Positions 1 to 8,957 of a stretch of 64,000 nucleotides of DNA are shown piece after piece (the first letter of the stretch is position 1; each line of letters starts with the position of its first letter). Position numbers and translations under genes: made by a program. Under the pieces are notes generated by a model. That model did no database searches and had not been told where the DNA came from. It saw only the letters and a program-made list of their open reading frames with translations. Source of the DNA: Symbiodinium natans (lineage: Eukaryota; Sar; Dinophyceae; Suessiales; Symbiodiniaceae); NCBI GenBank assembly GCA_905221605.1, contig CAJNDS010001113.1:687501-751500 (forward strand), in the 5' to 3' direction.

Positions 1-1039
1 CGTAGGCGAGCTTTGGACTTCTTTGCACGCCCGTCAAGTGCTGTATCTCACGCAGAGCTGCTGTTAAACAGTGCTGTGCTCTCAAGTCACCTGTCACTGG
101 ACACAGAAAAAGGTACCCCCACCCTGAGAGCGGATTCTCCCTGGGGGTCACGGCACCAAAGAACCAGCACACCGTGTGACTCGCCATATGTTTTGAGAGA
201 GAAGGCTCCAAGTTCGGTCCAAGTAGTTGCACAAACAGCACAAACAGGTTCACAAACATGGCACAAACCGTACACGTTAACATACGCAGAGCTGAGAGTA
301 ACTCGAGTGTAGTTCTATTTGGTGACATATCTTTTGAGTATCTTGACAGCCGTGCAGTAGTGCATGCGACTCTTAAGCTTAGACCTGCCTCTTATGCCCA
401 TATTGGTCACTTAGCATATGGTGATTGGCAGCACTGCAGAGAATGGACGTACTTCACTGACGGTCTCAGATCAGAGTCAAGTCCTGTGATGGGCACATCT
501 TCCTGGTCTTTGCCAAGGGCTAAGGACCGCCGAAGCGCAAGCTCCCAAGAATTGCGCAATTGGATCCGAGCGAAAACTTAGGATTGGGCCCAAGCACGGA
601 CGCTTCTTGTCAGACTTCTGTCTGGATTTCTCATTGCGCGCAGGATGTCATCACAGAGGAGGATATTCAAGCATGGGTTTCTGCAGGCGTCCGCCCGCTG
701 CTGAGCAGAGAAAATTCTGGGATAAGTTGGTGTGTGATGGGCTTCAGTGAACTCTTCAGCGAACACTTCAATGACCTCGTAGCCTTTTCAAAGGTGCGGC
801 GATGCCTCTTATGAATTCCGAGACGCGAGAAATCCTGCTCTTTGCAATGCGCGAACACCAGCCTGGGCCTCGGCAACCTGCTGATTGTTCGATGACCAAT
901 CGTGACTCATTGCATGACCCACGAAAATTCGCCATTGGAGACATGCGAGCAACCACCAAACGACAGCCAAGCAATGCCAAACGTTGCGCAGTTCGCACGC
1001 CAATACATCTCCGGAGAAGTTTGGCCAGGGTGCATCTGA
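1..1039. other. No recognised gene; short coding-like scraps
   Basis: Several short open frames on both strands (for example plus strand 258-581 and 560-814), but none has a recognisable domain and they overlap in conflicting frames. In a genome with small exons these may include exons of an unrecognised gene, but I could not join them into a consistent reading. No RNA gene or obvious repeat seen. Confidence 0.4.
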
Positions 1040-1162
1040 GACTTGTTTCGACAAGCGGCAGAAGACAGGCGCATCTTGGAAGAACAGACCAGGGTCCTCA
1101 AGCTCAGCTTCCTCTGTCTTGTGATTCTGCTGATGCTGGCTGTGTGGTCGTCCTGTCAATAA
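1040..1162 (+). CDS. Coding-like patch with helix and membrane segment, possible terminal exon
   Basis: An open frame of 40 residues ends at TAA (1160-1162). It begins with a charged, probably helical stretch (RQAAEDRRILEEQTRVLKL) followed at once by a hydrophobic segment (SFLCLVILLMLAVW), the pattern of a short coiled coil plus one transmembrane helix at a C-terminus. The preceding bases (ATCTGAG) could serve as an AG acceptor. No family recognised, and no partner exon identified. It could be a terminal exon or part of a decayed gene. Confidence 0.25.
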   Translation, partial: DLFRQAAEDRRILEEQTRVLKLSFLCLVILLMLAVWSSCQ

Positions 1163-1427
1163 GCACTGTCAAAGCACTGTCAAAGCCTTCATATCGCTTA
1201 AGGCGATGAGGCGAACTTTGGAGGTGCAGTCGCAGGCAATGCAGCACACCATCGAGACACAAGGCCGCCAAGTCACGCGCCTGGCCACGGACTCGGCTGC
1301 CACTCCGTTCGCTTGGCACTAGCTCTGGCATCCGAAGCCGCCCCAAAGATCGCTTTTGGCGGCCTGACCGCAATCTTCTCGAAGCAGCTGCCTCAGACTC
1401 TTGTGCCTATAACTGGAGAAGATTGAC

Positions 1428-1535
1428 ATGCTGGCAAGGTTCTGGCAAGACATTCCCATCTGGCTTCGGGACAAGCGCTGGTCGATTGCTGCTGCTTACG
1501 GCCTAGGTGTCGTTGCAATTATCTTTGGAATTTAA
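1428..1535 (+). CDS. Small ORF, 35 residues, single predicted membrane helix
   Basis: ATG to TAA, 35 residues. The N-terminal half is amphipathic (MLARFWQDIPIWLRDKRW) and the C-terminal half is hydrophobic and small-residue rich (SIAAAYGLGVVAIIFGI), which suggests a single membrane span. It lies 266 bp downstream of another membrane-segment patch (1040-1162). Either could be an exon of one membrane protein or of a pseudogene. No family recognised. Confidence 0.25.
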   Translation: MLARFWQDIPIWLRDKRWSIAAAYGLGVVAIIFGI

Positions 1536-2253
1536 TGCTCGCTTGCCGGCAAGAAAAAGTGAAGGCACCCCATCGCATTGCCAAACTGCTACGCTGCACG
1601 CTTCCTTGAAGGCTTTGCCCTGCGTTGATTCAGCTTGGCCTCGGGCGGGTGCGCAACACTCCTACTGAGCCCTACTGCAGGCACAAGGGTGAGCACTATC
1701 TTCACCGAAATACCTAGGGCAGGGTTGTCCAACAACAGCAACAACAGAGCATATGGGCAAGAAGCGTCTGGCCGGCAATGATCCAGGCACCTTGCGGAAC
1801 CAGATCAGAAGTGTTTTCAGAAAGAGTCGAGGACTGCAGGATGTTATCGGGTGACTGGGTGAGGTGCGCTCACATTCCTGGGGCGGTTTCTGCTATCTGC
1901 GACAGCTGGCACCTGGAATTGTTTTCATTGGACAACTCGGGGTCAACACAGCAGCCGAGGTCACTGCTGGAGTGGTTGGCATCTTCAGGGATGTGTCAGG
2001 TCCTTACCTCTCCCCCTGAACAGTCCTTACCTGTCCACCTGTCCACTGAGAACAGGTCGGGTGTGCTGGGCTGATGGTGCTGGGTGGTGTTTGCTTGCTA
2101 CGTTGTCAAGACACAAATTGCAAACGCTGCGTTGTCCGCCTCGGCCTAAGGGAGGAGGCGGCTGTGTTAAAACTCAAGAAAGATGCGAAATGAGGGTGGA
2201 GTGGTAGCCTAGGCTTGCTGTGCGTATAGTTTCACCTCACCGTCGAGGTCTAG
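1536..2253. other. No recognised gene
   Basis: GC-rich unique sequence. A 98-codon plus-strand frame (1778-2074) shows no recognisable motif. Contains a short direct repeat (CAGTCCTTACC-like, near 2000-2040). Confidence 0.35.
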
Positions 2254-2274
2254 GCGTAGCTATTTTGGTTCAAC
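2254..2274 (+). other. Relict dinoflagellate spliced leader (DinoSL)
   Basis: The stretch beginning GCGTAGCTATTTTGGTTCAA matches the 22-nt dinoflagellate spliced leader consensus (D-CCGTAGCCATTTTGGCTCAAG) at 17 of 21 aligned positions; three of the four differences are C/T or G/C. The leader is trans-spliced onto mRNA 5' ends, so a genomic copy away from the tandem SL genes is normally the footprint of a reverse-transcribed, reintegrated mRNA. No splice donor GT follows the leader, which argues against an SL RNA gene. The retrocopy body would lie downstream on the plus strand but is not recognisable. Confidence 0.6.
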
Positions 2275-3447
2275 AAAGGGCTGCGAGTCGACCTGGTTTG
2301 CTCGCGTGTAACTCGTTTGAACCTTGAGGGGGTGAATAGCCTCATGAGCAGACCCCTCAGGCTGTAAAGCAGTGCGTCTTTACTTGAATAAGGAGTCCAT
2401 GGCAAGCAAAGCGAGGATCTCTTTCTCTCTATGGCAAGAAACACAATGGTTTGTCTTAGGAGTTGCTGCATCCTAATGCTGCAAATGATTGTTTCTTTGG
2501 ACTTCGGCCTGAAACTTACAGAGGAAAGAATTGATTGTATGCTGCCAGCTCTACCGTCCACCATCAATGACTGAGGAGGGTATATTTCTACATTCCTCCT
2601 TGGGGCAACCGCTTAGGGCAGCCTCACCTGCTTAAAAACCTTTCTACGGCTGGCTCACTAGGTCCTACGCTTCCGGGCGGAGATGCAGGAAAACACTGTG
2701 CTGTGCAGCATACTCTAAGTCATTGCGGAGCCCCCTACCATGGATGAAGCCGGAAGAATTTCTATACCGTATGCATGCTTATAGGACTGTTCGATGTAGG
2801 TGGTAGTCGGCTTGGCGTTTCCTCGAAGAAGACGAAGACCTGAGGAGATGACGTGCCTAACGGCGCCCCTGAATGGATATGCCCGAAAGTTTGCATGTCT
2901 TTATGGACTTGCTGTTCAAACAACAAAAGAAAAGAAGCCGTGTGAAAGGGATTGCCGGTGATCCTTCCTAGTGTGTTGGTTCGCTTGCTTTCTAAGATCA
3001 CATGTTTTCCATGCCGCTCACTTGCCAAAAGCTCTGAAGGGCATCGGCTGTGTCGACAAAAGCATCAAGGTCCCGAGCAGGGGCCCGAAACAAAGGACGA
3101 AAAGGTCCCAGGAAAGTAAGTTCAGACTACTTGTGCCAGCTGGTCTCGACGGATTATCAGCATATGGTTGTTGTACCCGATCGTTTCCGCGAATGTTGCT
3201 ACCACCACCAATGGTGAGGGAATTTGACAGTTTCTTCAGCTGCGGGTTGGGGAGATGTTGCCAAGCCAACATGGCTGAGGTGGAGCGGGCCCGCTCGGAC
3301 AAGACAGGCAATAGGGCTACTAGAATCAATTCTTGCTGATGGTGCGATCTGCGTGACTTCTTTGTTTTGTCTTGTCATGCGACTTGCCCTACCTCAAGAG
3401 GCCATCGACATGTTCCAGCGGTAGGTAACGTGTGGTTTGTGATTGCC
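2275..3447. other. Possible body of a decayed retrocopy; no recognisable gene
   Basis: Downstream of the relict leader there are only very short plus-strand frames (for example ATG at 2399, 25 codons; ATG at 2478, 32 codons). Longer minus-strand frames (2250-2567, 3018-3329) show no family signature. If the leader marks a retroposed mRNA, this is the place to look for its parent gene by similarity. Confidence 0.3.
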
Positions 3448-4020
3448 ATGCAAGTTGTTCGCCCGGTGGCGCTGCTGGCCCTTGCCGCTGCATCACTTGC
3501 GCCTGACACGTCCCCTACATCCTTGACATCCTCATCCTCACCACGCCGGCTGCTGGCGGCACCGGTCTCCGAAGACCTCAAGGCATCGCTGTTGCCAAGT
3601 AGCCCAGCCTTCGCCACGCTGCAGGAGGTGTCGCTCAGCGCGTTTAGCACGTTGCTTGTGTTGTCTCGCAACACTGCTGTTGTGCATGAATCCCTTGTGT
3701 GCAACAGCGCAGCTGTGAGGTTCATGGGATGTCTTACGACTGGTTTCGGCACGTCTCTTGGAGCAATGTCCCTGGATGATCTCCGAACATTAACTGAAGG
3801 CTTCTATGAAAGTGGGGTGCCGTTACTTTCTGACTACAGCTTGGTGGAGAAGTTGCTGGCAAGAAAGAGGGATGTGGCTGCTGTCTGCCCTTTTGCCCTA
3901 TTGCAGGCCAAGTGCAGCGCAACTACAGCCCCGAATTCTCGAGAATTTCCGAGTAACAGACAAGACGGAACCATCGGATCCCAAACCAGAAAGGATGGAG
4001 CCTCTTGGAAACTACATTAG
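3448..4020 (+). CDS. Possible secreted protein, unrecognised, 190 residues
   Basis: The frame is open from further upstream, but the ATG at 3448 gives a classical signal-peptide look: MQVVRPVALLALAAASLAP, a short positive N-region, a hydrophobic alanine/leucine core and small residues before a likely cleavage point. A Ser/Thr/Pro-rich linker follows, then a region rich in helix formers (about residues 45-145). It contains four or five cysteines. It ends just before the retrotransposon begins, so the true 3' part may have been displaced or spliced. The bases CCCTATTGCAG near 3895-3905 look like a splice acceptor, so this may be two exons rather than one ORF. No family recognised; a chance ORF is not excluded. 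Confidence 0.3.
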   Translation: MQVVRPVALLALAAASLAPDTSPTSLTSSSSPRRLLAAPVSEDLKASLLPSSPAFATLQEVSLSAFSTLLVLSRNTAVVHESLVCNSAAVRFMGCLTTGFGTSLGAMSLDDLRTLTEGFYESGVPLLSDYSLVEKLLARKRDVAAVCPFALLQAKCSATTAPNSREFPSNRQDGTIGSQTRKDGASWKLH

Positions 4021-4350
4021 CGAAGCCTTTTCTGAAGGACAGGAAGCGTTGCTCCTAGTTTGGTTGCCCACATCGATCACTGCTCTTGGGCGGAGTTGCC
4101 GCAGCTGGGGGGTGAGTTCCCGCTCCTGGGTGCAGGGAGCACAGCTGGGGGGGAGCTATAAGAGGACTGTGGGCTTACCTGTCCAGCCATGGCCCCGCTC
4201 CCGGCTTGGCCCGCTTGCTGCTGCTGTTCCTCCGGTTTTTCCTGGTGGTGGGGCGCCCTGGTCGCCTGTGGTTCGGGACTGCGACGTCTGGAGCTTGCAG
4301 ACCGCTGAATGGCCCTGACCATCCCTTGCAAACCCCCGCTCTGAGTCGCC

Positions 4351-4821
4351 GTGACAGGCGGACTGGTCGCCTGGATGCGCGGTGGAAGGAGTGTGCCAAG
4401 TCTCAAAGCCGTAGCTGGCATTTCAATATCTGCCAGCTGGTCAACGCGCCCTCGCCGTTATTGGCTGCCTGCCCGGCGCATGGCTGGGGGGCAGAGGGTG
4501 TCCCGTCGCAACCGGCGGTGGAGGGGTTGGCCGCTGCGCGGCATTCGTGTGGGGGAGGCTTCCAACCCGGGTCCTGACCCGCCAAACTCCGAGCGTGAGC
4601 GCTCTCCACCCCCTGCTGCCCGTGCTCCTCGAGTTCATTGCCCTGTGGATGGTGGCCCCGGTTCCTGTCGGGCTAGTGTTGGTTGGGCTTCACACGAAGC
4701 TATGCGAGCTCATCTCAATGATCACGGGGTAGGCACTTTCTCGGGCCAGGTACCGCTTGCTTATTTGATATTTGACTGCTCACAACTTGGACCTGTGCAG
4801 CCAATGCAACACCCTGGTTAG
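4351..4821 (+). pseudogene. Retrotransposon N-terminal fragment: NPGP motif and zinc-finger-like domain
   Basis: Basic N-terminal stretch, then VGEASNPGP at 4549-4575, then a finger-like segment with cysteines in CPVDGGPGSC and histidines in WASHEAMRAHLNDH, probably nucleic-acid binding. NPGP recalls the end of 2A peptides (DxExNPGP), but the spacing between E and N is one residue too long, so ribosome skipping is only a possibility. The element's own frame leaves this ORF near 4765; the sequel is in another frame (4772 onward), which shows a frameshift. Confidence 0.7.
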
Positions 4822-5116
4822 CAAACGCTTCGGTGGCACGCATCCGCGCTGTCGCCCTGCCGCTAGACGTGCTGCTGCAGATGGAGCAGCACGCCTAGGA
4901 ATCAACCATATTCAGCAGTCGGCCGAGCTGGCTGAGGTTTTTACGGCTGACATTGTGTGCCTCCGCCACAGCAATGCTTGGGGCCAGTGTCTTGCCAGGG
5001 CCCTTTCCAATGTCGCCACCTCGAATTCCCTCGCTGCCTGGACTGAGCTCCTCATGCTGCCCAAGGCTCTTCTCACCCCGCCACCCCGTGGGCCAGGCGC
5101 AGAGAACAGGCTGTGA
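4772..5116 (+). pseudogene. Retrotransposon fragment: linker between finger and reverse transcriptase
   Basis: Continues the polyprotein after a frameshift: CSQCNTLVSKRFGGTHPRC (a second Cys cluster), then a helical stretch and WTELLMLPKALLTPPPRG, which in intact relatives precedes the reverse transcriptase. The frame ends at TGA (5114-5116), where intact copies continue. Confidence 0.7.
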
Positions 5117-5570
5117 GCGGTGCATGCGTTTGGCGGCTGAAGCTGAGTTGTCCCGCGCTTGTGCCGCTCTTGTCAGCCCTCCCTTGCTCTCTACCGCTGA
5201 CAGTGTTCTCGCTGCCCTCCGTGCCAAACACCCGCGCGCTCAGCCAGTCAGACCTGCCTTGCTTGCTCTTGGACCCCCTGCGCGTGCTTTGGTTCCAGAC
5301 ATCTTTTTGTGCGGATGCAGTGGCTGCTGCGCGGCAGGACCTACTGGGATGCGGCCCTCCGCTCTGGTCATGGGGATGAGGTCGCAGCCAACCTCGCCTT
5401 GGTCGTGCAGTTGCTTGTGTCCTCACCTTGGTAGGGGAGTGTTTGCGCCGCTTAGCATCCAAGTGCCTTTGTGCTGCTGTTAAGGACGCTGCCCGAGACT
5501 GCCTTGCTCCGCTGCAGCTTGGCGTATCCGCGCCTCATGGGGCTGAAGCCGCCGTCCATGTGGCCCGGTA
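5113..5570 (+). pseudogene. Retrotransposon fragments: N-terminal part of reverse transcriptase
   Basis: Three short blocks in different frames: RLAAEAELSRACAALVS and VLAALRAKHPRAQPVRPALL (about 5123-5280), then YWDAALRSGHGDEVAANLAL with VVQLLVSSPW (about 5340-5432), then GECLRRLASKCLCAAVKDAA and LQLGVSAPHGAEAAVHVAR ending in TAG (5429-5570). Compared with intact relatives, sequence between the second and third block (finger-domain motifs) is deleted. Not translatable as one protein. Confidence 0.6.
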
Positions 5571-5600
5571 GTCCTAGCCAGTGCTTCCTGGCGGTTTCAT

Positions 5601-5760
5601 TTTACTAACGCATTCAACAGTGTTGACCGCGCCGCCCTCCTGCGTGAAGTTCGCCTCCATTTGCCTGGCCTTGCCCCATATGCTGAATGGTGTTATGGGC
5701 ACCACACCAGGCTCCTGTTCGAAGGCAGCCCGCTCAGCTCTGAAGCTGGTGTCCAGCACT
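5601..5760 (+). pseudogene. Retrotransposon reverse transcriptase, palm motif A region
   Basis: The frame starting TTTACTAACGCATTCAAC gives FTNAFNSVDRAALLREVRL, the counterpart of the catalytic motif A (normally DFSNAFNSVDR, with the first catalytic aspartate); here the aspartate position is lost upstream. It continues to PGLAPYAEWCYG and RLLFEGSPLSSEAGVQ. The QGDPLGPLLF block that should follow GVQ is deleted. Confidence 0.75.
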
Positions 5761-5764
5761 TGCT

Positions 5765-6292
5765 TTGCAGCTCGCGCTGCGTGCAGCTCGCTCCGGACCG
5801 GACGCCCAACGGCCGGAGCTTGCCTTTCATGATGATGTGTGCCTAGCCGGCCCTGTCACCCACATCAGCGCATCTCTGGCCCGCCTCACTGCAGCAGCCC
5901 GACAGGTTGGTCTGGTCTTGAACCCGTCCAAGTGTGTACTTACCATTTGCAATGGGGATGGGTTGTTCAATGGAGCCTTCACCCTCCTCGGCGAATTCTG
6001 CCAAGCCCACACAGTGTCCAAACGCGTTGATGCCAACCCACCCCTCCTCCAGACCCTGGCCACCTTGCCGGACCCTCAGACTGCCCTCCTGCTGCTTCGG
6101 CAGTGCGCTGCCTTTGGCCGTGTTCTCTACAGCATGCAGGTGACGCCGCCTGTGCTGCATGCCCCGGCTCTGGACACTTTTGACTCTGCTGTGCGCGAGT
6201 GTTTGGAGGCGTCTTGCACTGGCCCCATGCCTCCTCAGGCTTGGGTGCAGGCGTCCTTCTCCACTGCCTCGCTGCGTACCTGGCATCTGTGA
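5765..6292 (+). pseudogene. Retrotransposon reverse transcriptase, YxDD-type palm motif and thumb
   Basis: Contains AFHDDVCLAGP, the counterpart of the catalytic Y(L)DD motif, with His in place of the usual residue, followed by GLVLNPSKCVLT, the conserved block after the active site. Further on are QTALLLLRQCAAF and VRECLEASCTGPMPP, typical thumb-domain segments. Open for 175 codons but fused out of frame to neighbours on both sides. Confidence 0.75.
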
Positions 6293-6728
6293 TTGGCACT
6301 GAAGAAGCGGAGGTCCTTCCCGCCGACCGTGTCCCAACTCCAGCGCCAACCCACCTGAAACAGCAGCTGTCGCAGCCACGCTCCGCGGCTCGGACTGCCC
6401 TGGTGCAACAACCCCGCGCAGGGGCCTGGCTGCACGCCCCGCCTGCCGAGGCACTAGGTCTCCACATTGCTCCCACCCTCTTCAGGATTTTTGTGCTTCT
6501 CCGCCTTCGCCTGCCTGTGGGGGAAAAGGACTCGGCTTGTCCTTTCCGCGATGCCGTCAATGACAGCTTTGAGGATCATGCGAGGAGCTGCCCGTGCGGG
6601 GGGGACCGCGCCAAACGCCACAACAGGCTACGTTCGGTCTTGGCTGCCCGTGCACAAGCCGCCGGCCTGCATCCTGAGGTGTAAAAGCCTCTCTTGCCCC
6701 CACGGCCTGACGAAGCCGGGCTCCTGAG
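6199..6728 (+). pseudogene. Retrotransposon C-terminal Cys/His cluster and endonuclease-like region
   Basis: Carries ACPFRDAVNDSFEDHARSC, then RAKRHNRLRSVLAARAQAAG and LHPEV. The order Cys, His, Cys, then RHN, then a proline/aspartate strand resembles the zinc knuckle and restriction-like endonuclease of R2-type LINEs; that assignment is inference. A TAA interrupts at about 6682 (HPEV* before KPLLPPRPDEAGS), and about ten residues are missing before the segment GPAAFDLAVTSGLR (about 6729-6775). Confidence 0.65.
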
Positions 6729-7100
6729 GGTTCCACGGCCCAGCCGCCTTCGACCTCGCGGTCACTAGTGGCCTGAGGCAAGGAACCACAGCCCAGACCC
6801 TTTCAGACCCGGACAGCCGCCGACTACGAAGCACGACACTGCTGCTCAGTGTCAGGCTGTAGGGTTGCAGTTCGTGCCTCTGGTTGCTGAGGCCATTGGG
6901 GAGGATGGGGGCCCACAGCCACCAAGGCGTGGGGGGAGCTTGCTCAAGCCCTCCGAGCCAAGTCCGGGGAGGGCTGTCGAAGCCGCCTCTTCCAGACCCT
7001 TGCCGTCACACTTCAACGTGAAAATGCCCGACGAGCTGTCTTACGCCGGGCTGGAGCACCGGCTGAGGCGACGGCCGAGCTGGCCGACCCATAGTTGCAG
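6729..7100 (+). pseudogene. Retrotransposon C-terminal tail
   Basis: Pieces in two frames: GFHGPAAFDLAVTSGLRQ, then LQFVPLVAEAIGEDGGPQPP, then LAVTLQRENARRAVLRRAG ending near AELADP. These match the conserved end of the polyprotein in order. The remainder to about 7330 is untranslated tail. Confidence 0.65.
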
Positions 7101-7567
7101 GACCATCTTTCCACCGACCTTGACTTGCTCCCGTGCTCCCCTCCCACCTCTCCATGCCATGCTGAGGCCGCTGCCTCCGGCCTCCGCTTAGGCCAGTCAA
7201 GCATTCGGCCTCCGCTTGGGTCAGTCAGGCAGCAGCAGCAGTGACACCACCACCACCCGTAGACGTTTTTGTGTGAGGATATAGCGGGCCTGCCCACAAG
7301 CGGTTCTCGGGGGTTTTCGTGCTCCTTTGCGGGCGTCCCTAAGGCTCTTTAGTCTTTAGGGATGTGGTGTTGTGCTTTTGTGCTGCCTTCAGAAGTATCA
7401 TTTCGGGAAGTTGAAGCGTTTTGAATGATCGACCCAAGTTGGCAGATGAACGTTCACTTGCCCTTCCATTTTACATGATTTCTTTCGCTGGTAGGTCCAT
7501 GTGGTGTTTGATTTATAAGAACTGCGTGTTGATTCTTGACTTGCGCATGAATTGCTCCCTGCAGGCC

Positions 7568-8803
7568 ATGTTGCTTCAAAGCGAGCGGCTTCTAGTCAGC
7601 ATCTACACAAGTTCGGCACAGAGTGCAGACGTTCATGCCAAGCAGTTCAGCGAAGCTTCTCAGCTGAATCTGGAATTCAATGTCCTCTACGCCTGGCTCC
7701 AAGACAGGTTGGAGACGAACATGGGGAACGTATCGGATAGCAGGGCTTGGAGTCGTGCTTGGCCTTTGGAAACTGGCTTGCGGCGGACCCAGCGCTATTA
7801 CGACCTGCTTTGGCAGGATGTATATGACTCACAGGAGGCATGGGCCAGAATGTCAGAATCACCAGATTTCATTTCAGACAGCATGTACCATCAACTGTTG
7901 AAAGAGGTGGCTGAGGTTTTTCAGGGCTTGAAGATTGAGTGGTGGCCATGCAGGGGCACGCTGATCGCTCTTTTGCGGCATGGCGCAAGGTCTGGAAGGT
8001 TAGCGGGTGGGAAAGTCGATATGGTGGACAGAGACATCGATGTGATGCTTGGGGTAGATTCGGAGGAGGACTTCGAGCAAAAAGGGAAACTTATCGAGGC
8101 CGAGCTCCTATCAAAAGGCTGGGACCGTTGCTGGACGAAGTCATCCGTCCAAGCGGGCCATGAATTCCAGTTCGAGTTGCGCCGGGACCTGTTGTACTGT
8201 GTGCACACCGACCCGTACATGATGCTGGACGTGACGTCCTATATCACTTTCCAAGTCCATGATGTACCTCCGTCAAGTCCGTCCCACCCCTATATCTTTG
8301 TGCATCGAGTGTGTGAGAACCAGAAGGCTGAAGCGGCTGAAGCGGCTGAAGCGGTTGAACATGGCCTCAAGAATTGCCCTGCCTGCCCGGCTGCAGGGAC
8401 GCTTCATGGGAAGCGCTGCGTCGTCCCACGTCTTGGACCCCTGGAGAATGCCGGTGGCATCCTTGCAAGAGAGGCGGTATACCCATTGAAGAGCTGTTGG
8501 GCATCGACTCACTCGGTACCTTGCCCGAGCAAGCCGCTGGACACCATCATCGCCATGTCCCACAGTGGCCTTTCCACATCCTGCATTGCACTCCCAGACA
8601 CCAAAGGTCGTAGTGATGACCCTTTCACTAAGCAATTGGCTCAGGAGGGACTCAGCGCCGATGATGTTCAAATTCTGAAAGCACGAGCACGGCAGCTCGA
8701 CAGCCAAGGCTTTCAGTCCATGCTGCCTTATTTTGCCAACTGCAGCCACAAAGCAGTCGCAAAAGTTCTCCAAATTGTGCCAAAGGCTGAGATGCTGTCT
8801 TGA
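7568..8803 (+). CDS. LicD/fukutin-like nucleotidyltransferase-fold protein, 411 residues
   Basis: LicD-family proteins transfer phosphocholine or phospho-sugars to glycans (bacterial LicD, animal fukutin/FKRP). Here WWPCRGTLIALLRHG (residues 125-139) and DRDIDVML (154-161) match the family's GTxLGxxRHxG and DxDxD nucleotidyltransferase motifs, correctly spaced; AVYPLKSCWA with PCPSKPLD further on fits the C-terminal part. The frame opens upstream at 7421, but TTGCTCCCTGCAG directly before 7566 looks like a splice acceptor, so the first ATG after it (7568) is chosen; an upstream exon is possible. No membrane anchor is evident. A 9-bp repeat near 8325-8355 encodes (AEA)n and should be length-variable. 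The gene is uninterrupted and adjoins the dead retroelement. Substrate unknown. Confidence 0.8.
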   Translation: MLLQSERLLVSIYTSSAQSADVHAKQFSEASQLNLEFNVLYAWLQDRLETNMGNVSDSRAWSRAWPLETGLRRTQRYYDLLWQDVYDSQEAWARMSESPDFISDSMYHQLLKEVAEVFQGLKIEWWPCRGTLIALLRHGARSGRLAGGKVDMVDRDIDVMLGVDSEEDFEQKGKLIEAELLSKGWDRCWTKSSVQAGHEFQFELRRDLLYCVHTDPYMMLDVTSYITFQVHDVPPSSPSHPYIFVHRVCENQKAEAAEAAEAVEHGLKNCPACPAAGTLHGKRCVVPRLGPLENAGGILAREAVYPLKSCWASTHSVPCPSKPLDTIIAMSHSGLSTSCIALPDTKGRSDDPFTKQLAQEGLSADDVQILKARARQLDSQGFQSMLPYFANCSHKAVAKVLQIVPKAEMLS

Positions 8804-8861
8804 GCACGTGCGCCAGAGTCGCTTGCCATGCGTTGCACCCTACCATGCATCCTACCTTGAC

Positions 8862-8957
8862 CCATACCCTTGCGCCATACCTTGCGCCATACCTTGCGCC
8901 ATACCTTGCGCCATAGTCCGCACGCCGCAGATTGCCGCAGATTGCCGCAGATTGCCG
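8862..8957 (+). repeat. Two short tandem repeats after the LicD-like gene
   Basis: About four copies of the 12-mer CCATACCTTGCG (8862-8915), then three copies of a 9-10-mer around GCCGCAGATT (8929-8957). Probably in or just after the 3' UTR. Confidence 0.8.

Larger units (their letters stand above)
4070..7330 (+). mobile_element. Dead non-LTR (LINE-like) retrotransposon of a dinoflagellate family
   Basis: Protein fragments in all three plus-strand frames line up, in order, with a polyprotein I recognise from dinoflagellate genomes: a GEASNPGP motif, a C2H2-like finger, an RFGGTHPRCRPA linker, an LPKALLTPPPRG linker, reverse-transcriptase palm motifs, a C-terminal Cys/His cluster followed by RHN, and a tail with QRENARRAVLRRAG. 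Frameshifts, in-frame stops and deletions break it at six or more points, so it is inactive. Ends are approximate: the 5' end lies after the upstream ORF, and the 3' end after a GC-rich untranslated tail with a CAG/CAC repeat (7226-7260). No target-site duplication was identified. Confidence 0.85.

Noticed and set aside
7390-7412. Spliced-leader relic upstream of the LicD-like gene (TATCATTTCGGGAAG)
   Set aside because: Only the CATTT.GG core matches.
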